The notes: a model not told the origin generated them from the sequence alone. DNA of 64,000 nt from Pseudomonas sp. H3(2019) (GCF_007713465.1 NZ_VMSG01000004.1:62001-126000); one strand, 5' to 3'; shown: positions 42,624 through 51,551, counted from the stretch's first letter. Program-made: numbers and translations.

Positions 42624-43969
42624 AGAGACTCATGACCGGTTTGCGTCTGCGCCCGCGTGACACCGTGGCGCGCTGGATCGCCCTGACCACCCTCGTCGCG
42701 ATGCTCACGTCGCTGGCCTTCAACGCGCTGTTTATCCAGCTGGCCGGAGTCTGGGCTTACCCACCGCTGGCCGAGACCGGCCTTCTGGAGAGAACCGCAT
42801 CCATCACCCGGGTGATCGAAGCCTCGCAAGCGTCGCAGCGCGAACGCCTGGTCCAGGCCGCCAGCGACAGTGCCTTGAGCGTGAGTTGGCATGCCAGCCG
42901 TGAAGGTCTGGATTTGCCAGACACTCCCAACGCGGCGTCCCGCACCGCCTCACCAGAAGCTCAGCGGCTGTTTAATACACCGACGCGCCGGGTCGAAGCC
43001 TATCAACCCGGCGACTGGCCACAGAAGAACGGACATTACGCCTTGCTGGTACAACTGGCGGATGAGTCGTGGCTGATGTTCAGCGTGCCGTCACGCAGCT
43101 GGGGGCTGGCGCAAGGGCCGCGAACCCTGATCGTGATTCTGCTGGTGCTGCTGTCGACCGGCATCGTTGCGCTGATTGCCACCCGCCGACTGGCCAAACC
43201 CCTGCAACACTTCGCCCAAGGCGCACGACGCTTCGGCGTCGACTTCCGCGCCCCGCCCATCGACCCGGTCGGCCCGCATGAAATCCGTCAGGCGATCCTC
43301 GCGTTCAATGCCATGCAGGCCCAGTTGCAGCACTTCATCAAAGACCGCACGCAGATGCTCGCCGCCATCTCCCACGACCTGCGCACCCCGCTGACCCGAA
43401 TGCGCCTGCGCGGCGAATTCATCGAAGACTCCGAACAGCAACAACGGCTGTTTCGCGACGTCGACGAAATGCAGGCCATGATCAACTCAGCCCTGGAATT
43501 CTTCCGCGATGACGCCCGCCTGGAACAGGCAACCCAGTTCGACCTGGCCGAACTGCTGCAAACCCTGATCGACGATTACCGCGACCAGTCCATCGACATC
43601 GCCTTCAGCGGTCCACCCCGACTGGTCTACTTCGGCCGCCCGCTGGGACTCAAACGGGTGATCACCAACCTGCTGGACAACGCGATCAAATACGCCAGTG
43701 AACCGGCGATTGAACTGCGGCAGGAGGATGATCAGGTGATCGTCCGTGTACTTGATCGCGGGCCGGGGATTCCTGCAGACAGTTATGAACAGGTGTTTGC
43801 ACCGTTCTTTCGGCTGGAAGGGTCGCGCAATAAAAGCACGGGTGGGGTTGGGTTGGGGTTGTCGGCGGCGAGGGCGATTGTGTTGGAGCATGGGGGGACG
43901 TTGACGGTGCGCAATCGCACGGTTGGGGGGCTGGAGGCGAGGGTGGTGTTGCCGGTGCAGGAAGGGTAG
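42620..43969 (+). CDS. EnvZ/RstB-type sensor histidine kinase
   Basis: A 449-residue membrane kinase with transmembrane helices at about 20-42 and 165-188 around a periplasmic loop of about 120 residues, then HAMP. The phospho-acceptor His is in AAISHDLRTPLTRMRLRGEF, the N box in TNLLDNAIKYASEP, and the G boxes in LDRGPGIPADS and GGVGLGLSAARAIV. It is partner to the preceding response regulator (ATGA-type overlap). The last 150 bases are unusually rich in G runs but keep the frame. The stop is followed by an inverted repeat rather than an obvious terminator. Confidence 0.88.
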   Translation: MKRLMTGLRLRPRDTVARWIALTTLVAMLTSLAFNALFIQLAGVWAYPPLAETGLLERTASITRVIEASQASQRERLVQAASDSALSVSWHASREGLDLPDTPNAASRTASPEAQRLFNTPTRRVEAYQPGDWPQKNGHYALLVQLADESWLMFSVPSRSWGLAQGPRTLIVILLVLLSTGIVALIATRRLAKPLQHFAQGARRFGVDFRAPPIDPVGPHEIRQAILAFNAMQAQLQHFIKDRTQMLAAISHDLRTPLTRMRLRGEFIEDSEQQQRLFRDVDEMQAMINSALEFFRDDARLEQATQFDLAELLQTLIDDYRDQSIDIAFSGPPRLVYFGRPLGLKRVITNLLDNAIKYASEPAIELRQEDDQVIVRVLDRGPGIPADSYEQVFAPFFRLEGSRNKSTGGVGLGLSAARAIVLEHGGTLTVRNRTVGGLEARVVLPVQEG

Positions 43970-43983
43970 GCGTGGGATTAATG

Positions 43984-44043
43984 GGGGGGACAAATTTACT
44001 TTTCATGACTGCGTTCAGTTGCCACGAAAATAGACTTGTCCCC
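43984..44043. repeat. Inverted repeat with GGGGACAA ends
   Basis: GGGGGGACAAATTTACTTTT near 43984 faces an imperfect inverted copy, GAAAATAGACTTGTCCCC, at 44026-44043. Pairs of GGGGACA-type ends with A/T-rich neighbours are a known class of small bacterial palindromic element. It marks the left edge of an AT-richer region. Confidence 0.5.
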
Positions 44044-44911
44044 TTTTTTCGAGTGACCTGTTTCAGGGCTCGACACACGGCTGAGAGACCTATTCAGGGC
44101 ACGAGAGCCGGCTGAGGACGTGTAGCCAAGGCCGCAGAAAAGTTATTTCGAGAACAGCACACTAGACTGCTTGGTAATAATCTCCACCGAAAACGCTTTA
44201 TGAACCAATTTTTTTTTGAGCCTGTCCTGCATGATGGCGCGACTTATGCAGTATGTACCCCAACGGGTCTGGAACACCCGACATTGAGCGGTTGCGTGAT
44301 TTTTATCAGATAAAAACAAATGTCATAACCCCTTGAAGCCAGGCTCAGGGCAGCGCAGGTACTCTTGAAAGGTGAATTTTTTTTAAGACTGCCTTCTTCC
44401 CAACCCTGAAATCTTGATCTACAGTTTGTTACCGCCACGGATGGTAAAAAGGACAAGGATGACCTATTTCAATAAAGTCTATTATCCCGCTGCGTCGCAA
44501 GTAATACGGTGTAGTGGCGATAGAATAGCTCAGGCTCCCCAACTGACTATCGGTCCGTGCATAGCGATCGAAGTACTATTTTCCCCGATCCATTCATTGA
44601 ATGGTTCAGGAGGAAAACCTCTTCGCTTTTCAAAAAAACATACGTATCCAGTTCGGCGTCTCCCTCGTTCCCTGTTGCGTTTAGAAAAGCCTGCGGAACA
44701 AACACTCGAGCAGCTGACACTTCATACGGCTTCAAAAAATAAAAATCAGAACGGAATCTGCAAACCCCTCGATCCCGGCAGTCAAGAATACCCTCGATAA
44801 ACCGTTGCTCAATACTTGATCGTATGGGGACGCTGTGCCCATGAGTAAAAAAACAGCGAGCATCTAAACAAGCCGATAGTCCGCAGATAGAAAATCGTGG
44901 AGGGAAAGTCT
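44044..44911. other. AT-rich gene-poor stretch before the biosynthetic cluster
   Basis: About 870 bases with no gene I can support. The best open frame is ATG 44459 to 44800 on the plus strand (113 codons, with AAGGA 6 bases upstream), but its product has no recognisable features and two other frames overlap it on both strands. Base composition is clearly poorer in G+C than the flanking housekeeping genes. The promoter and any control region for the 44912 operon should lie in the last 200 bases. Confidence 0.45.
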
Positions 44912-46084
44912 ATGTTTGTTAGCATTGAATCTAGAACAAGTAGAACTTTACTAAAATCAATCTGCTACGGTTTACCATTCGATGCAACCGGACTGCACAG
45001 TGACGCGAAAGCTGTAACGGATCGCCTGGACGAGCTAAGGCATCGATATACCAGTTTACGCATCTCATCAGGGAACTCTGCATCGCCGGTCAGTAACTAT
45101 TTATTTTATTTGATGCTTAAAGAGAAATACTCAGGTTTTCATTTCGAGCTGAAAAAGCCAGAGAAACGAGTCGTCACCAACCTGCATATATTCAAAGTGA
45201 AAGGACGTATACCTTCGTTGGCCGCCTTGCTGCTATCGGACTCACTTGCCATAAAAACAGATATCGAAAACAAATATGAGCGAGTCGGAAACTTGAATAA
45301 ATATACCAATGAAATAGCTTCACTCATCTCCGGATCAGGCGTCATGCCGCCTACCGAACGCTCTATGCAAGGGTTGGTTAACACCCTGGACCTGTGCAAA
45401 AAAGAGAATACTGAGCTGGTCTTCATTAGCGCTATCTGCCCGGACTACTCTTACACCCGAGACGCAGACGGCAAGCCACAATACACATTCCACAGTGTTG
45501 GCGATAACACGGGACTGGCTGGCGACAAGCTGATCAAAGCAGCGAATGCAATCAAAACGTTCGGGGCAAACGTGGGACTTCCGGTCAGCCATGGGCTATT
45601 CGGAGGGGAATTTGAGTATGTTTCATTTTACAAAAATGACTACTCACCGTCGCAAAGAGCAGAGTTCCTGGGCAAGGTCGACACACAACTTCATACCATC
45701 GGCGGCAAGCTGGAAGCGCCATTCAAGGTAGCGTCATTCTTTGAGCTGTGCGGTGGAGAAGAAGGTTGGGTCGAACAGCACCAACAAATAAAGCAGCGTA
45801 TAAAGTCCGGTGACATGGGGTTGACCGGTCTGGACAAATACGCGTTTCTGGAAGTGTATGAATCCAGAAAAGCCCTGTACGCAAAATGGTTTCCCAGCAG
45901 TGAAGAAGAGATAGTCTGGAATAACTTCATCTCCCAAGCGGCTGAATATGCCCTGATGGGTAAGTTGTTCAACGAGCATTATAAGCACCACGTTGTACTC
46001 GCGGTCGACCATTACAAGATGGAGCCGTTCTACTCGTACTTTGGATCGTCAAGCGTATTGTATGTAAAAACCGATTATCTTTGA
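44912..46084 (+). CDS. Unrecognised protein, first gene of a putative biosynthetic operon
   Basis: A 390-residue soluble protein that I cannot assign. The start ATG at 44912 has GGAGGG 7 bases upstream. Distinct segments include SGNSASPVSNYLFYLMLKEK, a middle block VFISAICPDYSYTRDADGKP leading to YTFHSVGDNTGLAGDK, and LPVSHGLFGGEFEYVSFYKN. The C-terminal part has YESRKALYAKWFPSSEEE and ends in a hydrophobic VLAVDHYKMEP region. There is no signal peptide or clear membrane helix. Conserved-looking Cys, Asp, Tyr and His residues in the CPDYS and VSHGLFGGE blocks could form an active site, which is inference. Two oxygenase genes follow (19 bases and then an overlap), so it is probably an enzyme of the same pathway. 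The sequence is AT-richer than the surroundings. Confidence 0.8.
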   Translation: MFVSIESRTSRTLLKSICYGLPFDATGLHSDAKAVTDRLDELRHRYTSLRISSGNSASPVSNYLFYLMLKEKYSGFHFELKKPEKRVVTNLHIFKVKGRIPSLAALLLSDSLAIKTDIENKYERVGNLNKYTNEIASLISGSGVMPPTERSMQGLVNTLDLCKKENTELVFISAICPDYSYTRDADGKPQYTFHSVGDNTGLAGDKLIKAANAIKTFGANVGLPVSHGLFGGEFEYVSFYKNDYSPSQRAEFLGKVDTQLHTIGGKLEAPFKVASFFELCGGEEGWVEQHQQIKQRIKSGDMGLTGLDKYAFLEVYESRKALYAKWFPSSEEEIVWNNFISQAAEYALMGKLFNEHYKHHVVLAVDHYKMEPFYSYFGSSSVLYVKTDYL

Positions 46085-46103
46085 CTACCAGTTGAGTAAT
46101 GCA

Positions 46104-47384
46104 ATGAATCGAGAATATAGCACGCGGTATACAAAGTACGGCCATGGCATAGACGTAAGGAAAACCTACGAAGGGCTTCCTCTACAAGCATTCTGGACCT
46201 GGGTAACGGGCAAGTCGTTAAATACCAAATCGCCGAAGTTGCCCAGGGAAACACTGCTTAGCGTATGGCAGTTAGTGCTGCAAATAAGCTGGGGGTATGG
46301 CGTATTCTTTGCTGCCGTTGTTTTTGGTCAATGGCTAATAGACTCGGACCTTTCGTGGCCGATAAAAGTCTTGCTGTCGATCCCGATATTTTGCATGGTC
46401 GTCAACCGCTCAAGAGGGTTGCTTCACACCAGCCATTACACGATCCATGGGGCAACATTGGCCAGTAAAAATCAGGCCAGGTTTTTCTACAAATGGATTC
46501 TTTCCATCCCGGTGTTACACACCCCTTGGGAAAATTACATGAAGCTTCACGTCAGTGAGCATCATGGCATCAATACCTTCAGCACTGAGCGGGATGTTGA
46601 CATGGTTTACATGACCCATCACGGGTTTTACAAAGGGATGAAAGAGAAGGAGTTCTGGACAAAGTTGCTGCTGGCACCCTTTCATCCCCTGAGAATCTAT
46701 GAGCATCTCAATTTTCGTTTCAGAATAAATTTCGTGGATTGTGAAACTCACGAAAAAATCAGCCGACTGGCTTACTGGGCGGTGCTGCTGGCGGTTGTTT
46801 ATGCAAGCGGCTATATGGAAGGTTTCCTGATTTTCTACGTGTGTTCAATTTTGTTGGTTACACAGCTTTCGTCCTGGGTACAACACATCACTGAACACCT
46901 GTGGTTTTCTACAAACAGTGAAGGCTTACCCAAGTACTTGTATTACGGGTCACTGTCGTGGGGACGTTTCTTTGGGCGCCCTTATCCCAAGGATAAAAAA
47001 GGGCTTTCTTTTGTAGTCGGCTTCATTAGATGGCTGTCGGGAACCCTGCTCATTGATATACCCCTGCGAGTGTTCGCTTATATGCAGGATTTGCCCAGCC
47101 ATGACTTCCATCACCGGGCACCGGGCGTGAATTTCTGGAGTATCGCCCCGGAGCGGGCAGCCAATGAAGCTCTGCCATCGAGGTTTGGCCCGATGACAGA
47201 AACATGGAGCATGAAGGAAAGCCTGCTGATAGTCAGGGACCATTTGTGCAGGGATGAAAGCGACCCTTTCCAGATACGGCAATGGTACAAGGAAAACAGC
47301 AGTGTTTATGAATCGACCCTTCGCAAAAAAAGCAGTTTGAAAGCAGAGCAAAAAATCCAGGACATAACGGAGTATTCACTGTGA
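46104..47384 (+). CDS. Membrane di-iron fatty-acid-desaturase-like oxygenase
   Basis: A 426-residue integral membrane protein with hydrophobic segments at about 55-80, 88-100, 222-258 and 303-322. It has the histidine boxes of the desaturase/hydroxylase superfamily: His108-x2-His111-x3-His115, His149-x3-His153-His154, His261-x3-His265 and His333-x2-His336-His337 (HDFHH). These would bind two irons for O2-dependent desaturation or hydroxylation. The substrate need not be a lipid; related enzymes act on amino-acid-derived and other small molecules. The start is uncertain: ATG 46104 with weak GAG, or TTG 46092. The next gene overlaps its stop by 4 bases. Electron donor genes are not visible nearby. 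Confidence 0.8.
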   Translation: MNREYSTRYTKYGHGIDVRKTYEGLPLQAFWTWVTGKSLNTKSPKLPRETLLSVWQLVLQISWGYGVFFAAVVFGQWLIDSDLSWPIKVLLSIPIFCMVVNRSRGLLHTSHYTIHGATLASKNQARFFYKWILSIPVLHTPWENYMKLHVSEHHGINTFSTERDVDMVYMTHHGFYKGMKEKEFWTKLLLAPFHPLRIYEHLNFRFRINFVDCETHEKISRLAYWAVLLAVVYASGYMEGFLIFYVCSILLVTQLSSWVQHITEHLWFSTNSEGLPKYLYYGSLSWGRFFGRPYPKDKKGLSFVVGFIRWLSGTLLIDIPLRVFAYMQDLPSHDFHHRAPGVNFWSIAPERAANEALPSRFGPMTETWSMKESLLIVRDHLCRDESDPFQIRQWYKENSSVYESTLRKKSSLKAEQKIQDITEYSL

Positions 47385-48025
47385 GCTCGACAAACAAAAA
47401 TATTGCGCAAGACCTCAAAAAAAATGGCGTTGCTTACATTGAACCAGGCAATCGGTTTTATACCGATGAAGACTGGCAGCAGATCAATGCGATCATCAAC
47501 CATCAGGATTTGCCTTGGGAAAAAATCCTGATCGGTGACGCTGATGAAAAAAACGACTTGCTGGTCGCGCGTTTCATGACGGATGTTGATATCCCACGGT
47601 ACGTGAATACGCCACTGTCGACCCAACTCAAGGACGTGGTGTGCAACGAAGCCATCTGGGGCTTTTTTTCCGAACTGTTCGGTGGTGAAGCATTCTACTT
47701 GCGCAGAATGCAAGTCAACAAAATGAGAGAAGACTCTTTCATTGGCCTGCATCTGGACAGAGACAGCAACCCGGATTATCTGTATTCGGTTGTTTTGCAG
47801 CTGGGTCAAAACTTCTCCGGTGGAGAGTTCACTGTTTACAATAGCGATGGTGTCGTTTCGAAGAAAATCCAGCCTGCGTTGAGCTCGGTGATCATCAGTG
47901 ACTGCAACTTTAGGCACGAAGTGAATACGGTCCGTGAAGGTGACCGGATTTCCCTGGTGTTTTTCGTGAGCAAACATGCTGATAAAAATAGGCGAGTGCG
48001 CGCTAAAGCCGCAGAAACCGCTTAA
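47381..48025 (+). CDS. 2-Oxoglutarate/Fe(II)-dependent oxygenase
   Basis: A 214-residue cytoplasmic oxygenase of the prolyl-4-hydroxylase-like group. The iron triad is His124-x-Asp126 (GLHLDRDSNPDY) and His179 (CNFRHEVNTV). Arg189 in EGDRISLVFFVS should bind the 2-oxoglutarate carboxylate. YSVVLQLGQNFSGGEF is the usual core strand-turn. The start is a GTG overlapping the desaturase stop (GTGA), with GGAG 8 bases upstream. It most likely hydroxylates a small molecule or amino acid made in the same pathway. Confidence 0.82.
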   Translation: MSSTNKNIAQDLKKNGVAYIEPGNRFYTDEDWQQINAIINHQDLPWEKILIGDADEKNDLLVARFMTDVDIPRYVNTPLSTQLKDVVCNEAIWGFFSELFGGEAFYLRRMQVNKMREDSFIGLHLDRDSNPDYLYSVVLQLGQNFSGGEFTVYNSDGVVSKKIQPALSSVIISDCNFRHEVNTVREGDRISLVFFVSKHADKNRRVRAKAAETA

Positions 48026-48356
48026 ATACGGAATGCCCGAGTCCATTAAACGGTAAGGAAAAACCTGCAAGACATTGGCTCGGGCATGACCCAAAAAAAT
48101 GTAGAAGCAAGCCCCCTGTTTCAGCGCGGAGATTATTGCCAGCCTTAAAGACAAGGCGTAGCATCACCACAGAGAATTTCATAAAGACTTGGCAAAACAA
48201 TAAAAATATAGATGTTGAAAATGACCAAGAAAAACGCTCGGCTTGAAGTCGAGGCACATTTTAAATGCTGCCATCATCCGGTTTGGTTTTGTCCTTGGCT
48301 ACGGGGACGAGCTGACCGAAACGTCAAGCAAACCTAAAATTTCTCTGGACTAAAAT
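48026..48356. other. Gene-free gap with an inverted repeat after the oxygenase operon
   Basis: ATGCCCGAG at 48033-48041 faces CTCGGGCAT at 48079-48087 with a 37-base loop and no T-run, possibly an mRNA-end hairpin. The rest is AT-rich and should hold the promoter of the LysE gene. No gene is supported here. Confidence 0.5.
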
Positions 48357-48968
48357 ATGCACTTAACCTTCGATTTGCTTTGCGCGTTCGCCCTCTTCGC
48401 TTTTGTTTCATCGATCACCCCCGGTCCCAATAACACCATGTTATTGGCATCCGGTGTGAACTTTGGATTCGTCCGCACTATTCCACATGCACTGGGTATC
48501 AGTGGCGGATTTATGGTTATGGTATTGGCGGTAGGGTTTGGCATGGGGCAACTTTTTACCGCCTTTCCAATGGCTTACACCGTACTGCGCTACGCAGGCG
48601 CGGCATATTTGCTCTACCTTGCATGGAAAATTGCCACCTCCGGACCGCTCTCGAAACCTGGATCAGCCAATGCCGAACCCTTGGGTTTTCTGGGCGCCGC
48701 AGCATTCCAGTGGGTAAATCCAAAGTCGTGGGTTATGGCGATTGGGGCCATCAGCACCTATACCCCTTCTGAAGGCTACTTCTATAACGTAGTGGTCATT
48801 GCATTGGTTTTTGCCATCATCAACATACCGTGCGTATTTTCCTGGGCAAGTTTTGGTAGTGCACTTCGTAACGTGCTTAAAAGTCCGAGAAATCTTGTAA
48901 TTTTCAATGTCACCATGGCCGGCCTTCTGGTCGTTTCCCTCTACCCGCTGTTGCTCAGCACCAGCTAG
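48357..48968 (+). CDS. LysE-family amino acid exporter
   Basis: A 203-residue inner-membrane exporter with six hydrophobic segments. The family signature is at the N-terminus (SSITPGPNNTMLLASGVNFG), followed by AGAAYLLYLAWK and FQWVNPKSWVMA. LysE/RhtB proteins export amino acids and analogues. Its position after two oxygenase genes and before a branched-chain aminotransferase suggests export of the product of this cluster. The ribosome binding site is weak (TGGA). The IlvE-like gene begins 67 bases after its stop. Confidence 0.88.
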   Translation: MHLTFDLLCAFALFAFVSSITPGPNNTMLLASGVNFGFVRTIPHALGISGGFMVMVLAVGFGMGQLFTAFPMAYTVLRYAGAAYLLYLAWKIATSGPLSKPGSANAEPLGFLGAAAFQWVNPKSWVMAIGAISTYTPSEGYFYNVVVIALVFAIINIPCVFSWASFGSALRNVLKSPRNLVIFNVTMAGLLVVSLYPLLLSTS

Positions 48969-49035
48969 TTTCTGAGCGGTACCGAACGGTAATAATACTG
49001 GCGTTGAATAGAATAACGTATATAGCAGGGATGAC

Positions 49036-50055
49036 ATGGCTAGCCAACAAATCGATTTTGATAATCTCGGTTTTAATTATATTAAAACAGACTATCGATA
49101 CTTGTCGTATTGGAAGGAAGGCGACTGGGATGACGGGGCATTGGTTACCGACAACCAACTTCACATCAGTGAAGGGTCAACCGCCCTGCATTATGGTCAA
49201 CAATGCTTTGAAGGGCTCAAGGCCTATCGCTGTAAAGACGGCTCTATAAATATCTTCAGGCCCGATCAAAACGCGCTGCGCATGCAGCGCAGTTGCTCAA
49301 GACTGTTAATGCCGTTAGTTCCCGTAGAGGTGTTCGTTGAAGCCTGCCGGAAGGTCGTGCAGGCCAATGAGCACTTCATCCCGCCTTACGGTTCAGGAGG
49401 GGCATTGTACTTACGCCCGTTTCTGATCGGTGTTGGTCATAACATTGGAGTCAAAACCGCGACAGAATTTCTGTTCTCTATCTATTGCGTTCCCGTGGGC
49501 GACTATTTCAAGGGCGGTTTAACGCCGCATCAGTTTCTGGTATCCGACTATGATCGTGCTGCCCCCAATGGGACCGGGGCTATCAAGACCGGCGGCAACT
49601 ATGCCGCCAGCCTGGCGCCCAGTGCAGAAGCCAAGCAGCGACAGTTCACAGACTGCATATACCTGGATTCGCTGACTCACTCAAAAATTGAAGAGGTTGG
49701 TTCCGCGAATTTCTTCGCGATTACCGAAGAAAATGAATTCATCACCCCGGGCTCTTCATCCGTTCTGCCCGGAATCACTCTGTCCTCCCTCAAGGATATC
49801 GCTCAGTCCAGTCTGGGCATGGAGGTCATCGAAGGGGATATCTTTATCGATGACCTGGGTAAGTACAAAGAGGCAGGCGCCTGCGGTACGGCGGCGGTAA
49901 TTACGCCTATTGGTTGTATTGAATATCAGGATAACTTCCACATCTTTCACAGCCTGAAGAGTGTAGGGCCTGTGACGCAGCGGCTGTATCGCGAACTGAC
50001 GGGTATCCAGTCGGGTGATATCGAGGCGCCGGGCGAGTGGATCGTCAAAGTGTGA
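49036..50055 (+). CDS. Branched-chain amino acid aminotransferase (IlvE-like, class IV)
   Basis: A 339-residue PLP enzyme. Typical segments are LHYGQQCFEGLKAYRCKDGS, ALYLRPFLIGVG, the Schiff-base Lys in GTGAIKTGGNYAASL and EEVGSANFFAI, then TPGSSSVLPGITLSSLKDIA. This is the long BCAT form related to eukaryotic and Bacillus enzymes, different from the roughly 307-residue housekeeping IlvE of Pseudomonas. It probably makes or uses a branched-chain or modified amino acid within this cluster. AGGG lies 5 bases before the ATG. A bidirectional terminator follows. Confidence 0.88.
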   Translation: MASQQIDFDNLGFNYIKTDYRYLSYWKEGDWDDGALVTDNQLHISEGSTALHYGQQCFEGLKAYRCKDGSINIFRPDQNALRMQRSCSRLLMPLVPVEVFVEACRKVVQANEHFIPPYGSGGALYLRPFLIGVGHNIGVKTATEFLFSIYCVPVGDYFKGGLTPHQFLVSDYDRAAPNGTGAIKTGGNYAASLAPSAEAKQRQFTDCIYLDSLTHSKIEEVGSANFFAITEENEFITPGSSSVLPGITLSSLKDIAQSSLGMEVIEGDIFIDDLGKYKEAGACGTAAVITPIGCIEYQDNFHIFHSLKSVGPVTQRLYRELTGIQSGDIEAPGEWIVKV

Positions 50056-50100
50056 TCTCGCAGTAAAAAACTGCTTGTCCGCACAAATAAAAGCCAGATG

Positions 50101-50130
50101 AAAAAAGCCCCGAATACTTGGGGCTTTCTC
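50101..50130. terminator. Bidirectional terminator between the IlvE-like and MFS genes
   Basis: AAAAAAGCCCCGA/TTGGGGCTTTCTC forms a stem between two convergent genes, with A-run and T-rich flanks usable from both sides. Confidence 0.8.
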
Positions 50131-50202
50131 GTTTCAGCCTTATATCAGGCCTCAATCACGCAATCATCATCAGAAGAGACTGATCGAATAGGGAGAGCGA
50201 TT

Positions 50203-51447
50203 TCAGGCCGAGCCAAGTTCCAATGCATAGGCTTTTTCCACGCGTGGAAAGAGCGGCACGGTCAACAGGGCGCAAAAGGCAGCAGCCAGCCACACCACGC
50301 CCCATGAGAAATGAGTCATGAGGGCTGACGCAGCGATAGGGGTCGCGAACAGCACGACAAAGACGCAGGTATTGCCCATGGCCAGGGCCGTGCCTGCCCG
50401 ACTGGCGCCTGCCAGTGTCGCGAGTTCGGTGTAAGCCACGCCGTGCCAGGCGGATACGCTGATCCCGGCGATTACCATTACGCCGATGATCAGGGCGCTG
50501 GCCAGTGGTGTTTCGCTCATTCCGTAAAAGCTCGCGGCCGATACCGTGCAACCCAGAACCAAAAAGGTCAGAGCACTCAGCCATGCACAGGTTTTGAGGT
50601 AGTTACGGCGGTTTTTATTTTTATCGGTCCAGCGCCCGCTCCAGATTCTGCTGACGATCGCACCGATCTGTATGACCGCCAACGTCGCGGAAACCAGCGT
50701 GATGTTGATGTTGCCAACGTCATGAAAGAACACGGCGGCATAGGTGAGAATGGCAAATTGCGGGGCGCATAGCAGGCCGATGGCTAAAACGATTCGCCAG
50801 ACTCTTGAGTCTTTCAGTGGACTGGTAGTGGGCTCTTTACTCTGTTTTTTCGCCGCGTCGCTGGAGAAGTCCGGCTCATACAACCAGAACCCGGCAAACA
50901 GGCAGGCAATGAGACAGAAAATGGCAGAGGCACTGAATACTTCGACAAATCCATAGGAATGGGCGAGGTAGGGCAGCATGATCGCCCCTAAGGCATAACC
51001 TCCCGGGACCGCCGTTTGCCGAATGCTCATGGCCAGCCCTCGTTCGCCCTCTTTGAACCAGGCCATGATGGCTCGACCACTGGCGCCGTTGACGCTGCTT
51101 CCCAGCAGGCCCACCACGAACAGCCCGATGGCCAGCAACACTATCGTGGGTGCATACAAGGCAAGTATGGCCAGCCCAAGCAGTGCGATCCCGGAGGTGA
51201 GCAGCCCCGTCAGCAGCACAGGGCGATCACCCCAGCGATCAGTCAATAATCCCCACGGGATCTCGCTGACGGCAATACCGAGTCCCAAAATCCCCAAGAC
51301 CAGCCCCAGCTCGGTGTTATCGAGCTGATACGTTGCTCGCATATAAACCGCTGTCGCGGGTAGTCCACCCACGACACTGGAAAAGCTTGCGTTGGCAGCA
51401 ACACCGATACCCAGCACTTTCCAGCGGTGACCGTTATCTACAGGCAT
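50203..51447 (-). CDS. MFS transporter
   Basis: A 414-residue inner-membrane transporter with 12 hydrophobic segments. The loop after helix 2 carries the MFS motif as GLLTDRWGDRPVLLTG. The central loop is at about 195-225 (SSDAAKKQSKEPTTSPLKDS). The substrate is unknown; the family is broad. I chose ATG 51447 over TTG 51480. It is divergent from a LysR gene, the usual pairing of a transporter and its regulator. It might serve the neighbouring cluster, but it lies on the opposite strand beyond a terminator. Confidence 0.85.
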   Translation of the reverse strand: MPVDNGHRWKVLGIGVAANASFSSVVGGLPATAVYMRATYQLDNTELGLVLGILGLGIAVSEIPWGLLTDRWGDRPVLLTGLLTSGIALLGLAILALYAPTIVLLAIGLFVVGLLGSSVNGASGRAIMAWFKEGERGLAMSIRQTAVPGGYALGAIMLPYLAHSYGFVEVFSASAIFCLIACLFAGFWLYEPDFSSDAAKKQSKEPTTSPLKDSRVWRIVLAIGLLCAPQFAILTYAAVFFHDVGNINITLVSATLAVIQIGAIVSRIWSGRWTDKNKNRRNYLKTCAWLSALTFLVLGCTVSAASFYGMSETPLASALIIGVMVIAGISVSAWHGVAYTELATLAGASRAGTALAMGNTCVFVVLFATPIAASALMTHFSWGVVWLAAAFCALLTVPLFPRVEKAYALELGSA

Positions 51448-51551
51448 AAGAATCCCACTCGTTGAATAGTTGTGGGCCAAAAGACTCTCATGAGGGTATC
51501 GTCTCGAATATCAAATTATTTTGTGTATTCATCCCGAAAAACAGGATTGTC

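Noticed and set aside
44547..44735. Minus-strand frame of 62 codons with fairly natural composition
   Set aside because: It starts at TTG without a ribosome binding site and overlaps other equally long frames; not enough to call a gene.
44912..46084. Isonitrile synthase (PvcA/Dit1) as identity of the unknown protein, because oxygenases follow it
   Set aside because: The expected PvcA motifs around the LPAFP-like and LGPLPD-like regions are absent, so context alone does not support it.
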